Of a stretch of 64,000 nt of DNA, positions 47,136 through 59,100 are shown one piece after another (position 1 is the stretch's first letter; every line of letters begins with the position of its first letter). Origin of the DNA: Puccinia triticina (Eukaryota; Basidiomycota; Pucciniomycetes; Pucciniales; Pucciniaceae). The position numbers were made by a program, and so were the translations under genes. The notes under the pieces are model-generated. The model did not search any database and was not told the DNA's origin. It saw only the letters and a program-made list of their open reading frames with translations. Location: NCBI RefSeq assembly GCF_026914185.1, contig NC_070567.1, forward strand, positions 6,288,001-6,352,000, in the 5' to 3' direction.

Positions 47136-47346
47136 CTTGATGATTGAAAGTATAAAAAGTGGGAAATGTTGGTACATAAGAAGATTGAGTCCATAAAACT
47201 CTTGGTACAAAATATCTAGAACAATGGGCAGTTCTTCCCAGTCATGTACAGGGTCATGGTTGTCATCATGTTGTTCATCTTCATACATCTGATATCAATT
47301 TTTTTTGGGTTGCAAGCTAGGAATCTGGCTTGTTTGGTGGGTCATT

Positions 47347-47447
47347 GGAGGACTTCCTTTCAATCTGGGAACCCCTTCCAGACTTTCCAGGGCAAATCTA
47401 GGCTTTGGGACTCTGAGAGCCTCCCAGAATGCAATGGGAAGTCCTTC
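47347..47447. mobile_element. Small MITE, GGAGGACTTCC family (copy 1)
   Basis: About 100 bases, left end GGAGGACTTCCTTTCAATCT and right end an imperfect complement (GCAATGGGAAGTCCTTC). Interior TCTAGGCTTTGGGACTCT is shared with copy 2. Confidence 0.75.
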
Positions 47448-47699
47448 ATTGGCTCCCAAGATGAAGAGGCCTGTGATTTAGAGAAAATGTGGCTGCGGAC
47501 CCCGGTGCAAGAAGTATGTACCCAGGTGCCACATCTGTTTTCATCAAAAAACCAGCACCTGTATCCGTAGGCTGTACCCGCCACTGGCGGGCAGGTACCG
47601 CACCAGGGTAAATAAATTGTCACCAGAAGTCAGGTGATATCAAGTAAATGAATGCTACTTTGTTCCTGCTCTGGTGCCACCACAACTAGGCTACAATAG

Positions 47700-47825
47700 A
47701 CCCTTTGTTTCCTATAGGGGGCTGTCCATGTGTCCAACTGTGCAACTAGTGGTTAGCTCATTGAACTGAGGCTGATGTCACCTGTAGTCTAGTGGCAGTA
47801 TAGTTTTCCTGGTGCCAGCAGTACT
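47700..47825. other. tRNA-like A-box sequences, possible SINE remnant
   Basis: Two stretches look like tRNA 5' halves: AACTAGTGGTTAGCTCATTG near 47744 and CTGTAGTCTAGTGGCAGTAT near 47782. Neither is followed by a clear B box or acceptor stem, and the second is cut by the MITE at 47826. This may be a tRNA-derived SINE piece. Confidence 0.25.
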
Positions 47826-47942
47826 GGAGGACTTCTCATCAATCTGGGAACCCCTTCCAGGCCTAGATCTCAGCCAAATTTTTCAGGGAAATCTAGGCTT
47901 TGGGACTCTGGGAGCCTCCCAGATTGCGACAGGAAGTCCTCC
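47826..47942. mobile_element. Small MITE, GGAGGACTTCC family (copy 2)
   Basis: 117 bases with left end GGAGGACTTCTCATCAATCT and right end AGATTGCGACAGGAAGTCC(TCC). Flanking ACT on both sides is a likely 3-base duplication. Similar flanking sequence (ATCAGGTGACATCAAG at 48047 and TCAGGTGATATCAAG at 47619) suggests the 47.3-48.1 kb segment is partly duplicated. Confidence 0.78.
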
Positions 47943-48224
47943 ACTTAGCGCCTATTTCTCACTTCAGATCCCTCCCAATGGTGTTGGGCAAAGATGTGCA
48001 ATACACTTGAGTTCTTGAACGGTTTCAGGAGCGTGGCATCCCAGACATCAGGTGACATCAAGCAACAATGCCTGTCACTTTGTTGCTCTGGTGCTATGAA
48101 CTGCCTCGCGGGGCACCCCGTAGGGGGGGGGGACTGTACCCGAAGTCCCCGTCTTTCCCCACGGGCTACAATCTCACATTCTCCACCTGGTTTCGTTTTT
48201 TGTTATTTTCCTGATTTTCATCCG

Positions 48225-49109
48225 ATGGCTGCACCCGCCAGACCCGCCGACGAGACACTCCCGCCAGGCTCGCTCCGGCCATACGACCACGCCCGGGACA
48301 ACAAGTATCTGAACTTCCTGGTCGGCTCAGCGATCCTCTCGCGCACAGCGCCGGCCAACCAGGCTCTGTTCTGGTCCAACCCGCTCGTCTACCTCTGGAC
48401 GATCCTCTTCACCCTCTACTTCGCACTCAACCGGCTCCTCCTGCGGCCCGACACCTCCTCAAGCGGCCTCTCCGCCATCATCATCAGCTTCCCGTTCCTC
48501 TTCGCACCCCCGCTTATCTTACTCGTCCTCCTCAACCGCGCCAATCGATCTCACTTCCATTCCCTCCTGGTCCAGACCCTCAGTCGGAGAGACCTCAGAG
48601 ACCCATCCGCATACTATCATGGATCGGATCCTGGAGATAGCGCTCCCGATCACCAGGAGCTTCACTCGGAGATATGGGTTCTAGACTATGATGGCCGCCA
48701 GCTAGGCATCGTCGCGCTGGATGTCGATCTAGAGGGATACGAGGAACTAGGCAGCCCGTCGGTCGGTCATCAGACGGTCTTGGTGCGCCATCTGGCAAGT
48801 GCGCCCGACTTCCGGCCAGCGGGGATCGACGTCGATCTCCTCGAACACGTTCGGCGACGCGTCTTCACTACATACCCATCTTTTGCTCGCATCGCGATCC
48901 CTATCCTCTCCCCAATCGACCCTTTCCTCAAATCTGCACTCAACCAGCTTGGCTTCAGGCCGCTCCCCACCAGCCAAAGCCAGACCTCCTCCAACTCACT
49001 CAAATCCTTGCTCGGCCTCCTTGGATGGCCTGATTGCCCTTCCAGGTGGCCTCAACAGATCTGGATCCTCGAACGTGAATCCTCTCAGTCAGAAAGCCAC
49101 GATGAATAA
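48225..49109 (+). CDS. Membrane protein with two N-terminal TM segments and a GNAT-like C-terminus (Pho86-like?)
   Basis: Single-exon gene of 294 residues starting at the ATG in MAAPARPADETLPPG. The frame is open further upstream, but that part is repeat-derived. Two hydrophobic segments (NPLVYLWTILFTLYFALN; GLSAIIISFPFLFAPPLILL) are followed by a soluble domain. The latter has an acetyltransferase-like pattern: IWVLDYDGRQLGIVALDVD, then VLVRHLASAPDFRPAGIDVD, DLLEHVRRRVF, and a final FLKSALNQLGF. This layout recalls the fungal Pho86 family, ER membrane proteins that help export phosphate transporters, but similarity is judged by eye. Codon use is GC-rich like the host genes at 52.6-60 kb, so it is a host gene and not transposon cargo. 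Confidence 0.75.
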   Translation: MAAPARPADETLPPGSLRPYDHARDNKYLNFLVGSAILSRTAPANQALFWSNPLVYLWTILFTLYFALNRLLLRPDTSSSGLSAIIISFPFLFAPPLILLVLLNRANRSHFHSLLVQTLSRRDLRDPSAYYHGSDPGDSAPDHQELHSEIWVLDYDGRQLGIVALDVDLEGYEELGSPSVGHQTVLVRHLASAPDFRPAGIDVDLLEHVRRRVFTTYPSFARIAIPILSPIDPFLKSALNQLGFRPLPTSQSQTSSNSLKSLLGLLGWPDCPSRWPQQIWILERESSQSESHDE

Positions 49110-49867
49110 TAATGATAATCATAATCTTATAGATCGGAAGGATACATGGACTATGGATTTCCGTTGGTCAGACTTTGTAATCGTTCCATAGTCCATCTCT
49201 TATCAATATATACAAACACGACCGACCTCCGAAGCATTTTACACAAAAAAAACATCTCTTGGATACTTACATACCCGCCATTTTACATCTCCATCGTCCA
49301 CTCCAATCAAATAACCATGTATTATTAATCCCAACTTCCCAAATCTCGTCCAAAAAGAAAGGAGTCGTATCCAGCTTCCTGGAATGAATGGACGCACGCA
49401 TCAGAGCGCGATCCCCTAAGTCTGTTTACTTAGTTTTGGTATCCATTGCACAGCGAGCTTTGGATGCCCCTCTAAATCCTGAAAGACACCTACCAAACCC
49501 ACCAACAGCAAAGATGGAAGCAATGAACATGAGGCTTCGGAAAACATTCTCATTTTTACTGAAAATTAACAGTTTGGGTGTGTGAATTGAGATCTGGCCC
49601 ACTCAATGGAAAGTCATCCACTGTCACTGACAATCTGTAAAAGAAAACATTAAAGAATGTGTTTTCTGTGCCAACAACGGTGTACCCACGCGCAGCAGAT
49701 TTGTGTGCCGCTGTGCTACCCGCTACGCGCTGGGGCTCACTGTGCTACTGGATTTTGGTTTTCCCTGGCAAAGAGAACCACTGTGTTCCACCAGTAGCAA
49801 AGCAGCTAGTGCAACTTTTCTAACTGCCACGTGGGAGTACAAAAAAAAAAGGAAAAGGGAATATGTA
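49110..49867. other. Intergenic, no gene recognised
   Basis: Contains the probable 3' end of the gene at 48225 and, near 49685-49750, GC-rich sequence like the foldbacks at 7540 and 45410. Confidence 0.5.
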
Positions 49868-51007
49868 GGCTTTGTTTGGAGCCAATATAAACATAGGTGA
49901 TATAATCATTGGTTAATTCAATGAAAACTACAAAATTCAACATAAAGCCTCAAAATATTTTTTCTAGGCAACCTACAATACTGGTCTCTTCAATTATGAA
50001 GTCAGATTCAACTGATTCAGCCATATTCAGTACTGTAGTACCATTATATTGATTTTGACCAAAACAAAGCAATATAATGGTATTATGGTGCTGAAGATGG
50101 CTGAATCAGTTAAATCTGACTTCATAGTTGATGAGACCAGTACTGTAGGTTTCCTACAAAAACAAATTTGGATTCTTTATTTTGAGTTTTGTATTTTTTA
50201 TTGAATTTACAAATGATTATATCACCTATATTTATACGGACTTACTTCGCGCACTGTGAAAAACACTTCGCGCACTGCACAGTGCGCGGATTCCCAAACA
50301 CTTCGCGCACTGCGGGTAAACTACACAACTTTTTGAAGATTTTTCTTGACAAATCAATAAACAGGCTTCTCATTGGCCTCTCTGAATTTTTTGGAAGTTT
50401 TTCAAAGCATTCTTCTATGTTTAAAAAAATCATTAAAAACCAGAAGAAATGTAGGATTTGGGCGCCTAAAAAACAAGGTTCCTATAGCCCAAAAATTTCA
50501 AATAATTTTTTGAGTAATTAGAAATGTAAGAAAAGCTACTTCAAAACTTTTCAGCCACTTTTTGCAAGCATACAGGTCTGAAAAATGAGGATAATTTAGA
50601 TGCAATGTGCTAATATGTGTTGAAGTTTCTTATTTTTCAGACCTGTATGCTTGCACAAAGTGCCTGAAAGGTTTTGAAGTAGCTTTTCTTACATGTTACA
50701 TTACTCAACAAATTATTTGAAATTTTTGGGTTATGGGAACCTTGTTTTTTAGGCACCCAAATCCAACATTTCTTCTGGTTTTTAATGATTTTTTTAAACA
50801 TAGAAGAATGCTTTGAAAAACTTCCAAAAAATTCAGAGAGGCCAATGAGAAGCCTTTCTATTGATTTGTCAAGAAAAATCTTCAAAAAGTTGCGTAGTTT
50901 ACCCGCAGTGCGCAAAGTGTTTGGGAATCCGCGCACTGTGCAGTGCGCGAAGTGTTTTTTGCAGTGCGCGAAGTAAGTCCGTATTTATATTGGCTCCAAA
51001 CGGGGCC
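49868..51007. mobile_element. Foldback element FB1, interrupted by FB2
   Basis: The outer ends GTTTGGAGCCAATATAAA (from 49874) and its complement TTTATATTGGCTCCAAAC (ending at 51001) are inverted, within GGC-type termini. The interior has long inverted arms (CTACAATACTGGTCTC and TGAAGTCAGATT on the left, their complements on the right, centre near 50060). The right arm is split by FB2. Exact termini and duplication are uncertain. Confidence 0.75.
50237..50981. mobile_element. Foldback element FB2, 745 bases, ~350-base arms
   Basis: Ends CGGACTTACTTCGCG and its complement. The arms (50237-50586 and 50632-50981) are nearly perfect inverted repeats around a 45-base loop. It is flanked by the 8-base target duplication TATTTATA (50229-50236 and 50982-50989), which fits the hAT superfamily. 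The arms carry several CGCGCACTG palindromes. The open frames in both arms are the same peptide in opposite orientation, so they are not genes. Confidence 0.9.
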
Positions 51008-52625
51008 GTAGTTTAAAACAGAAAAAAAGAAGTTTGAAACAGAAGAGAGGTCTGATATTTGCTAATTGAGCAGGTGGTGTGACAACTTTTTGCTTTCTCT
51101 GCACCGCCAATATTCACTCTGGGTAGGTTGTGGTCAATTGCTGTGTGTAGCAAGTAGCGCAGCAGATGATTGCTTTGCTATTGCTTTTTGCTCTGGGAAT
51201 TTAGACTGTAGCTGTGCACTGCTGCCCTAAAAGGCCACTTTTCTTTATAGTAGTGCAGTGGATGCACTACTGATAACAGCTTGGTTGAACTTAAGTTTCT
51301 GGAAGATGTTTTCCAACTGCCAAAACAGGTCCAACTTTGGAGTAGTGCTCCAAAATCAAAGCTGCTTGTGGTGCAAGCACCCTCCTGCCAGGGACCAACT
51401 TGCATGCAATATTAAAGTTCTTGCGTTAGCAGTACCAGCCAAATGGCTGGAGGGACCACAAAACCTCCCAGATGACCATCAGTATCATCAAAATTGTGGA
51501 AGCCAATAGATGGTATCAAACATACCAAATTCACAATTAGAAACCCACCAATTAGCCAAAATTTATGTTTCCCATCAAAGGCTCACAAGAGTTGATAAGT
51601 GAAGAACCAACAAGTTTTAAAAATAGTACATTTTTTAAAACCAGTCAATTACATAAATACAGATTTGGCTATATTTGATACCCGCTGATGGTAACATTGT
51701 AATCCTTGTGATCTGCTACATAATCTATGCTGTTCAACTTGTAAAACAAAGCATCTTGTAAATTTGGCCATAGGCCAATCATCTTTCATAGGAATTACAA
51801 ATTGGTCATAGAGGTAGACCACTATCACACCCCTTTCAGGTGACAAACAGTGCCCCACATCTTAAGGACAACAGCTTTTGGAATAGCTGTACCACCCTCT
51901 CTCCTCTCCATCAAAACCGTGACACCTGCAGTCTTGTCAGTTCAAAAGAAAAGTAAAGGAGGGCGGGCCAACCAGACTCAGCACCTGATTGATAATGGGG
52001 GACTTCCCCTCTTGAGATCTACAGACCCTGCAGAACCAGATCTGCAGCCCCCGGGAGCCCACAAAAATTCAAGTGTTCTGGCTGCAGATCTGGTTCTACA
52101 GGGGGCTGCAGATTGACAGGACGTCCACCAATCAAGCATTGAAAATAGGGTACAGTCAAGGGGATTCTTAGCAAAAAAATCTCAGTTTATGCAGTCAGAA
52201 TTTTCATGATTGATGACACTCAACCATGCAACACAACAAGCAGGGGCTGAATATCTACAATTACAAAACTGGGCTCTTCGGGATGCCATGTGGATTTGTG
52301 TAAGCGAACAGAGTACCAAGTCTTCACACACCAGTTTTTTTATTTCAAAAAAAAAAAAAAAAGAGGTTTGTTAAAAAGAGAAGGAGGAGGGGATGATGAA
52401 CGTAGTTGGTCGGTGTAAGTGTGTGTGTGTGATCGTATTCAATTGGATGTATGTGTGTGAGGATGAGAAGATCAAGAGATCAGCAGGTCAAGATGCCCAT
52501 ATTTTTCCATGCATCCAGTAAGTCGCCGACAACAAAAGGGGAGCCTTCTTTAGGCGCTCTCAATTCCTTGAAAACCCGGCCAAAATTTGCCCACCCCCCC
52601 CCCAAAAAAAAACATATATATTCCG
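51008..52625. other. Intergenic repeat sequence, no gene recognised
   Basis: Includes a foldback at about 51998-52122 (GGGGGACTTCCCCTC on the left, inverted GCAGATCTGGTTCTA and CAGGACGTCCA on the right) related to the GGAGGACTTCC MITEs. A poly-A tract lies at 52348-52363. The 3' untranslated region of the MOB2-like gene probably lies at the right edge. Confidence 0.5.
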
Positions 52626-53795
52626 TTAGACTGACGGATTCTTGAGGCCTTTCTTTGAGGGGAGTAGGTTAGGGGGGACGGGTGTGCAGGAAGGAAAGGG
52701 GGTGGAGAGAGGCTTACCTTGGGATCGATGAGATCAAACTCGACTCCGAATTGCAAGAAGTGAGCGAACAAGGAATTAACGTGGCCTTCGGAAGACAACT
52801 GCTCGGAAATCCGACGAAACCGGACAATTGAGCATAACAAATAGGCCAGCAAAGACAGGGACAGGGGGATGAGATGGACGAACGTGGACGAAATGGTCGA
52901 AATGGGCATGGTAGAGATGGGCGAAGATGCGCAGGAACTGGGTGTAGAGGTGCCGGGCCGACGACGGGAAGGTGTTCGGGTTGAACTCGCGGCCGGCTTT
53001 GGTGGGGAAGGTGGCCTCGTCGGCGAGCAGCTTCTCGGCCCACGTCATCACGTAATCGATCTGTCTCGACCCACTTCAGGTGTCAATCTCCTACCAAACC
53101 CACGGGGAGGGGGGACTGACGTATTGGGGCGCAGGGACTTTGACCTGCTTCTTCGTCCCTCCCGTCATACTAGTCCACGTGTAATCCATCCTGCAGCAAG
53201 CCCAGCAGATCGAAGAGAAGGTGAGCATCCAGCCAAGAAAAAGACACAGTGCGGGTGGGCTTACCCTGGCCCGGAAGACATCGTCGGACAGACGTTGGCA
53301 TTGCAGGATTCGGTCGTCAGAGAGAGGATCAAGTTGAGCGAGTTGAAGAAGTCGACCAGGTTGACTGCCACCCACTACCGTCCGCCACGAGCAGAAGAAA
53401 GCGACAGAGAGATCAGAGAGGGATCTGGCAAACGCAAACAGCATCTTTTGAAGTTGGAGAGAGGAGAGGGGACGGACCTCGTTGACGTCGCAGTATCTGG
53501 GCAAGGAGACGATTGTGCGGAAGCTTCCCTTGACGAGCGCGGCCTTGACGAAGGGGTTGCAGAGGTAGAGGGCCTTTCCGGAGGGCGCACAGGGGGTGAT
53601 CGCGCGGGGCTGGCCGCCGAGGGAGAGGTTGCTGAGGCTGCTGTGCAGGTTCTGGTGGGCGGGGTCGGCGGGGTTGGAGGCGACGACGGGCGAGGTGGGG
53701 GATTTGTTGGTGGCTGTTTGCGGGGAGGAGGCGGCTGCTGGGGAGACTGCTGAGCTCGGCTTGGCGGCGCTGGCGCTTCCGCTGGCGGTGTTCCC

Positions 53796-53829
<34 letters not shown>

Positions 53830-53876
53830 GTGGTGAGCTTGTTTGATCCGATGCCGACTCGGTTGAGGAAGGACAT
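52626..53876 (-). CDS. mob2: MOB family kinase activator, MOB2-like
   Basis: Six exons on the minus strand (53876-53478, 53374-53265, 53190-53121, 53060-52884, 52798-52718, 52652-52626) join in frame to 287 residues. After a Ser/Asn/Ala-rich N-terminus of ~80 residues, the Mob domain runs from YLCNPFVKAALVKGSFRTIV through PRYCDVNEWVAVNLVDFF, ESCNANVCPTM, VPAPQYIDYVMTW, FPTKAGREF, IFAHLYHAHFDHFVH to EGHVNSLFAHFL. The zinc ligands (two Cys in CNANVC, two His in HLYHAHF) are present. MOB2 proteins bind and activate NDR/LATS-type kinases that control polarity and cell separation. MOB2 rather than MOB1 is favoured by the NPFVKAALVKG and IVSLPRY wording. The final 9-codon exon (KGLKNPSV) is the least sure. 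Confidence 0.88.
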
Positions 53877-54602
53877 CGTCGTTCTGCTTGGGCTTGCCGA
53901 TCTGCGCCAACAGACACTGCTCCACCAGCACTGGCCGCCCGGAGCTGTCACCCAGCAGACACACATCTGTGACATCTGGGCCACCCCAAAAAGCATTGCT
54001 GGAAGTTCCCAGCAAGCAAAGTTGGGTGACATTTGTACTTTTGGACTATTTAAATGTTAAAAATTTGATAGGGAATTTTAATATCCCTCTACCCCCTGAA
54101 ACTTGGCCTATATCAGTTTTTCAACAGTCAACTAGCACTCATGAGGCTTGAAATGTGTATGTTTTCAACTTCGAAAACCCTACTTGACATTTGGCTAAAT
54201 CTAATCCACCCTCTCCGCCACCCTGATTCAGTTGTTGCCTCGGGAGTGGCCGGCCCGATTGCACGAGGCAGACTTTGATTGTCTCGGTGTGATGCGCTCA
54301 TGAGGTATCCAAAACACAAGATGACTGAAGTGGATAGATACATTTTGGAGGCAAATGTGGATATAAGTAAGCAGGAAACCGACTTGTGGGGATGTCCATC
54401 GACTTGCTTGGAGACCGGACACTCCTCCAGTCCATCCCAAATACAGCCACACAGCCACAGAGATATCAAGATGGGCCAGGGCCTCGATGGACGAGGACTG
54501 GTCAACAGTTCGATCGGCAATCGCTCTGCGCGAGTAGCACAAAGATCCCCGTCGGACACGTGTCCTGCAGCCGATCTCCTCCACCAAGGACATGTCGGAT
54601 GC

Positions 54603-55758
54603 TCAGAAGCCTTCCCAACCAAACCCAAAAAAAGCAGGACATCGCGATCAGCCACCCCACCAACAAAAAAACAAGACCGCCGCTTCCGACGCGAGGAGAG
54701 AGAGAGAGGGGGGGAGGGGAGACTGACCATACTTGGCCCCGCCGGCTTTGCGGTTGGACTTCCCGCGGGAGATGCGGTCCTCGAGCTCGGCGCGATTGGC
54801 TTGGGCGTCGGTGAGGAGGGCGGACAGTTGATGGCGCCCCCTCGCCCTAGTCGAGACGTGTTTCTACCCAACCACACACACACACACGCACAGTTAACAA
54901 GCGAGCCAAGTGAAGTTAAAGAGAAGAGAGTCGTACGGCGGGCTTGGCATTGGCCTGTTGTTGCTGGCGGGCCTCTTCGCGAGGATCGATGATCTTGGGC
55001 TTGTTTTCCCAGGCGGATTGGGCGGCCTGTTTGGCGTCGAAAGCGACGAGGGAGGGGGGGGCGTCCTTGAAGAAGTCCTTGGGGAGCGAGGGGCTGCTGG
55101 TGTTTCTGTCGGCCGGGCCTGCGGGTGTGGCGGCATAGTGGGTGGCATAGAAGGCGGCCCAGACGGGGTCGGAGGCCTCGCGGGCACACCAGCTCCCGTC
55201 GCTCTTCTGCCAGTAGCCCGGGTAGGGGTCTAGTAGACCCGGCGGAGGCGGGCTCTCGTCGGCGACTTGAGGGGCGGACGAGACGCTGAGCGATGGGCGC
55301 GGCTCGGGGGCCTCGGGCGACGCGCGGTTCGTTGGCGGGGCGGAGGAGCTGGCCGGCGGCGGGGGGAGGCCGAACGGGTTCAGCAGTTGTCCGACGGGAG
55401 GGGTGGGGTCTGGCTGGAGGCCAAACGGGTCCAGCAGTTGTCCGACGGGAGGGGCGGGGTCTGGCTCGACGGGGGCATGTTTGGCTACTGGTTTCGGCTT
55501 GAAGGCCAGTGAGGAGGATGAGGATGGCTGTGCTTGCGGCTGGGTGCGCTTCGGGGGCGGGAGCAGGCTGGCGAGGCCTGAGGTGCTGGGGCTCTTGCGC
55601 TTGAGTTTGAGTTTGGCGAGCAGGTCGTTCTGGGATGGATTGCTGGTCGTTGTTGTTGCTGTTGCTGGTGGGGGGAGGTGGATTCGGACGGTGTGTTTGG
55701 TTTTGGGTGGTTCGTGTTCGTGGTCGTCGTCTGAGCTGGGGTAGTCGACCAGGCCCAT
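54603..55758 (-). CDS. PRCC-like proline-rich protein
   Basis: Exons 55758-54937, 54863-54728 and an 8-base last exon 54610-54603 give 321 residues. The start MGLVDYPSSDDD and the end, where the last splice completes AKYGF, match the two most conserved ends of PRCC. The C-terminal block GRHQLSALLTDAQANRAELE is its third signature. The middle is rich in Pro and Ser with two copies of a PPVGQLL-PFGL motif and a WxxSDGSWCA-like segment. In animals PRCC is a nuclear protein linked to splicing and to the checkpoint protein MAD2B; in fungi the role is not well known. Start choice: an upstream ATG (55791) exists, but PRCC proteins begin at this Met-x-Leu-Val. It lies head-to-tail with the MOB2-like gene. 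Confidence 0.85.
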
Positions 55759-56126
55759 CGCAGTGGTTCCTGGAGGACTTCCGGCGGCCAAAGTGGCTCG
55801 AGTTGGAACTCTGTTGACTCAATTTTCACCAGCCAGCAAGCTTCGACCTTGCCCTCCAGAGCCATCCACTAGCAGCACCCTCCTTGTCCCTGACAACACA
55901 CCCCGCCCATTCTTGCTCGAACCGGTGGTATGCCATTATCTATCACAATCATCCACACAAAACCCAACAACAACAACAACACCACCCCAAAAAACAACAA
56001 TACAACAGTACAGCCAAGAGAGCTCTGTCTCGATCAGGGGAAGCAAGGAAAAAGATGTGCTGAGAGGATAGAGAATGAGTGGGCATATGAGCAGTGGCTG
56101 AAAGAAAGTGTCCGTTAGAGAAAGCT
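55759..56126. other. Intergenic between the PRCC-like and CTK1-like genes
   Basis: No gene seen. A CAACAACAACAACA tract lies at about 55969-55982. It probably holds the PRCC-like promoter and the 3' end of the kinase gene. Confidence 0.5.
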
Positions 56127-59100
56127 TCAGAGATCCCGTCTTCGGCGCGCACGCTTGCTCTCCAATTCATGCCATTCGCCCTTAACGGCAGACAATCTAC
56201 GGGCCGGCCAGAGAAGAGGATCAGCAAGAAGAGGATCGAGAAGGCGGAGCGATCGATGGCAGACGTACATGTCAGTAGGCATTTCCATCGGCGGATCTTC
56301 GCTGGTGAAGTAGGCCGACGTGAGCGCCTGCCGGGCGCTCGGCCGGTCATGCGGTCTAAGGGTCAGGAGCCGCTCGGCGAGGGCCATGCCCGCCTCAGTC
56401 CGGACGCTCTTCTCCGGGCCGAAGAAGGTCTCGCGGAGCCGCGAGGGCTGCTCGAGCTTCGGCTTGAACAGCTCGAACCACGGCAGCTCGAACGCCTCCG
56501 GCCAGCTGCCCATCGTCGGCGTGCCCATCAGCTTGAACGTCGCATACAGCTGGTCGATCTCGTCCCCCGTCTGGAATATCGGCCGCCGCGTAAACAGCTC
56601 TAGAAAGATCGCCCTACAAGTACAAAAAAACAAAAGATGGATCAGATCGGCCATCCCTAACAAACCCCCCCAAAACGACAAAAAAAAAAAAAAAAAAACT
56701 ACAAATTACCCTGCACTCCACATGTCAACTTCCTCGCCATAAACGGTCGCGCCGAACAGCAACTCGGGCGGCTTATACCACAGCGTGATCACCCGATTAG
56801 TGTAGTCCCTGCCCCTTCCTCTACCTTCACAGCCGGGCTCCTTGCCGCGCTCGAAACGTCTGGCGAGGCCAAAGTCGGCGATCTTCAGCTGGCCAGACTT
56901 ATTCAAGAGGATGTTGGATCCTTTCAGGTCCCGATGGAGCACGCCGCGCTCGTGCATGTACTGCAGCCCACAGAGCAACTGCCACATCAAGCTCTTCGTG
57001 TGCGCATCCGTGAAATGGATGTGCGGGTGGTGCAAGACCCCGCTGAGGTCGTGGTCCATGTACTCAAACACGATGTAGACGTGGCCCTTGCTCACCACCA
57101 TCTCCACCAGATTGACGATGTTCGGATGGCGCAGTCCTTGGAGTAACTTGATCTCCCTGATCGCCGTGATCGGGAACCCATCCTTCTCGGCCTCCATCCG
57201 GATCCGCTTCATCGCCACCAATTCACCCGTCTCCACGTTCCGAGCCTTGTAGACCTTCCCATACGTCCCTTCTCCCACCTGCACGATCCGCTCGTAGATC
57301 TCCTTGGTCTCCCGACGGCCATTCGTAAATGTTTGTCCGTCGATGTGCGCTTGGAATGAGCCCCCCTGGGCAGACCGAATCCCTTGGGGTGGGTGTTGCT
57401 GACTGGCAAACGTTTGTTCCGCCGTTTGGGATCCACTTGGAGGGGCGCTGGGAATGGCCGAGCTAGGCTTGGTGGGCACCGGCAAGCCAGCTGGTAGGAC
57501 ATTGGCATGCTGCGTCGGATAACCAGGCGGTGCCATACGGGACTCAGTTCTGGGGGGCGGATGAACACTAGGTGCAGTATGCTGGGTTGGGGGAACTTTT
57601 TGGGCCGTTCCCCAGTCATCCTTCGTTCCGGCCGAGGGTAAGGGATCCGTGGGGGCATCAGGCGGCGCATCGTGGTGATCGCGTCGGTTCGAGAAACGAT
57701 GAGACGATCTCCGCGAGTGGTTATAATCACCTGATTCCCCTTCACGATATTGACTTCTGCGCGGCGAGTGTCTTGACCTCGGTTGACTTGACGTCGTGCG
57801 TCGACTATGTGTAAAGTCGTGAGCAATGGGAGCAGTTGAGGACGCGTGGGTGGTCTCGACTGATTTTAATGCAGATGGTGGGGGCGGAGGAGCAGTAGGA
57901 GGGGGCGGAGGGACAGGGGAAGGGGTGCGAGAGAGCCTTCTGTAGTTACGCTGGCGTAAATAGTCATAGGTTGGACTCTTGATTATGGGACGATGAGGCG
58001 GTGGTGGGGCTGGGGGTATAGGAGGAGGGGAAGGCGAGGGTGGCCTGGGATCGATTTCGGCTGCTGCTGTCTCCGGTTCATCAGAATGGTTCAAGGCGGG
58101 ATGTAGCTTGAGCGGCTCGCTGGGAATCACAACAGTTGTATCCTCATCGTCATCATCATCTCCGGGGAAAAACCGACGAACACCTGCACTGGTTTGTGCG
58201 ACAGGCGCCGTGGGTGGCATTCCAGGAAGCTTTCGAGTGGTAGAGACATTGGTGCGTATCCGCTTGGGTGATTGCGGAGGTTGCGGGATGGCAGGTGGTG
58301 GCGAAATCGGAAGAGGCGCTTTCTTCGGGGCAGTCACGGGATCAAGAGATTCGCCATCTTCTTGAGCAGTTTCTTGGGAAGCTTCTTCAGAAGTTTTAGG
58401 AGCACCATCCAACTCGGACTGATCAGCCACCTCGGGGCGCTGCGTGGGCGGCGAAGGTAGCAGCGGAGGTGAAGGATCTCTTGGCCGATTCGATTCACGC
58501 GCATACCATCGGTCGGGGCCTCGACCCCGTCGAGCCGAGTCATGTGCAGCAAACCTGGGTCCGATGGGAGGCCGAGGAGGCACGGGTGGGGGGCCTATAT
58601 CCGCTTCGATCGATCGTCGTCGACGATAAGGACGCGATCTCTTCGGAGAACGAGAGCTCGAACGTCCGCGGGAGCTGCAGGTCCGGCTGAGAGAGCGATG
58701 TGGACGCCTGGAGGAAGAGGAAAGCCTGCGGTCGGAGGAGGTGCGCGGGCTTGGGGAGCGTGAAATGGAGCGCCTTTCGAAAGGCGTGCGCGAGTAACCG
58801 CTAACCACACTTGGGCTTGTCGACCTGTGTCTGGGTCTACGATTATCAGCTCGCGAGCGACTCCGGGAGCGTCTGGGGGAACGAGAACGTGAGGTAGCTA
58901 CACAAGGCCGTCCATCAAGGGAAGAGCCAGAAAAGGCAGAGGGTGGGGTTCTTGATCTGAAGGATCGAGGCCGGCGAGGAGAACGGGGAGAATGAGAAGG
59001 CGATTTCGAGCGTAAGGAGTCGTAGGCCAGCACCTCGCAATCTCGAGCAACAGGGGTTGGGCGCAGCTTGCTTTTGGGTGGACGAGGAGGCATAGGGGGG

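Noticed and set aside
47244..47570. 108-codon plus-strand frame
   Set aside because: Runs through a GGAGGACTTCC MITE; coding signal comes from the element.
50189..50976. Two ~65-110 codon frames with the same peptide on opposite strands
   Set aside because: They result from the inverted arms of FB2.
53375..54151. Other frames over the MOB2-like first exon
   Set aside because: Low-complexity Gln/Pro/Arg frames caused by the CAG/AAC-type repeats; the spliced Mob domain explains the region.
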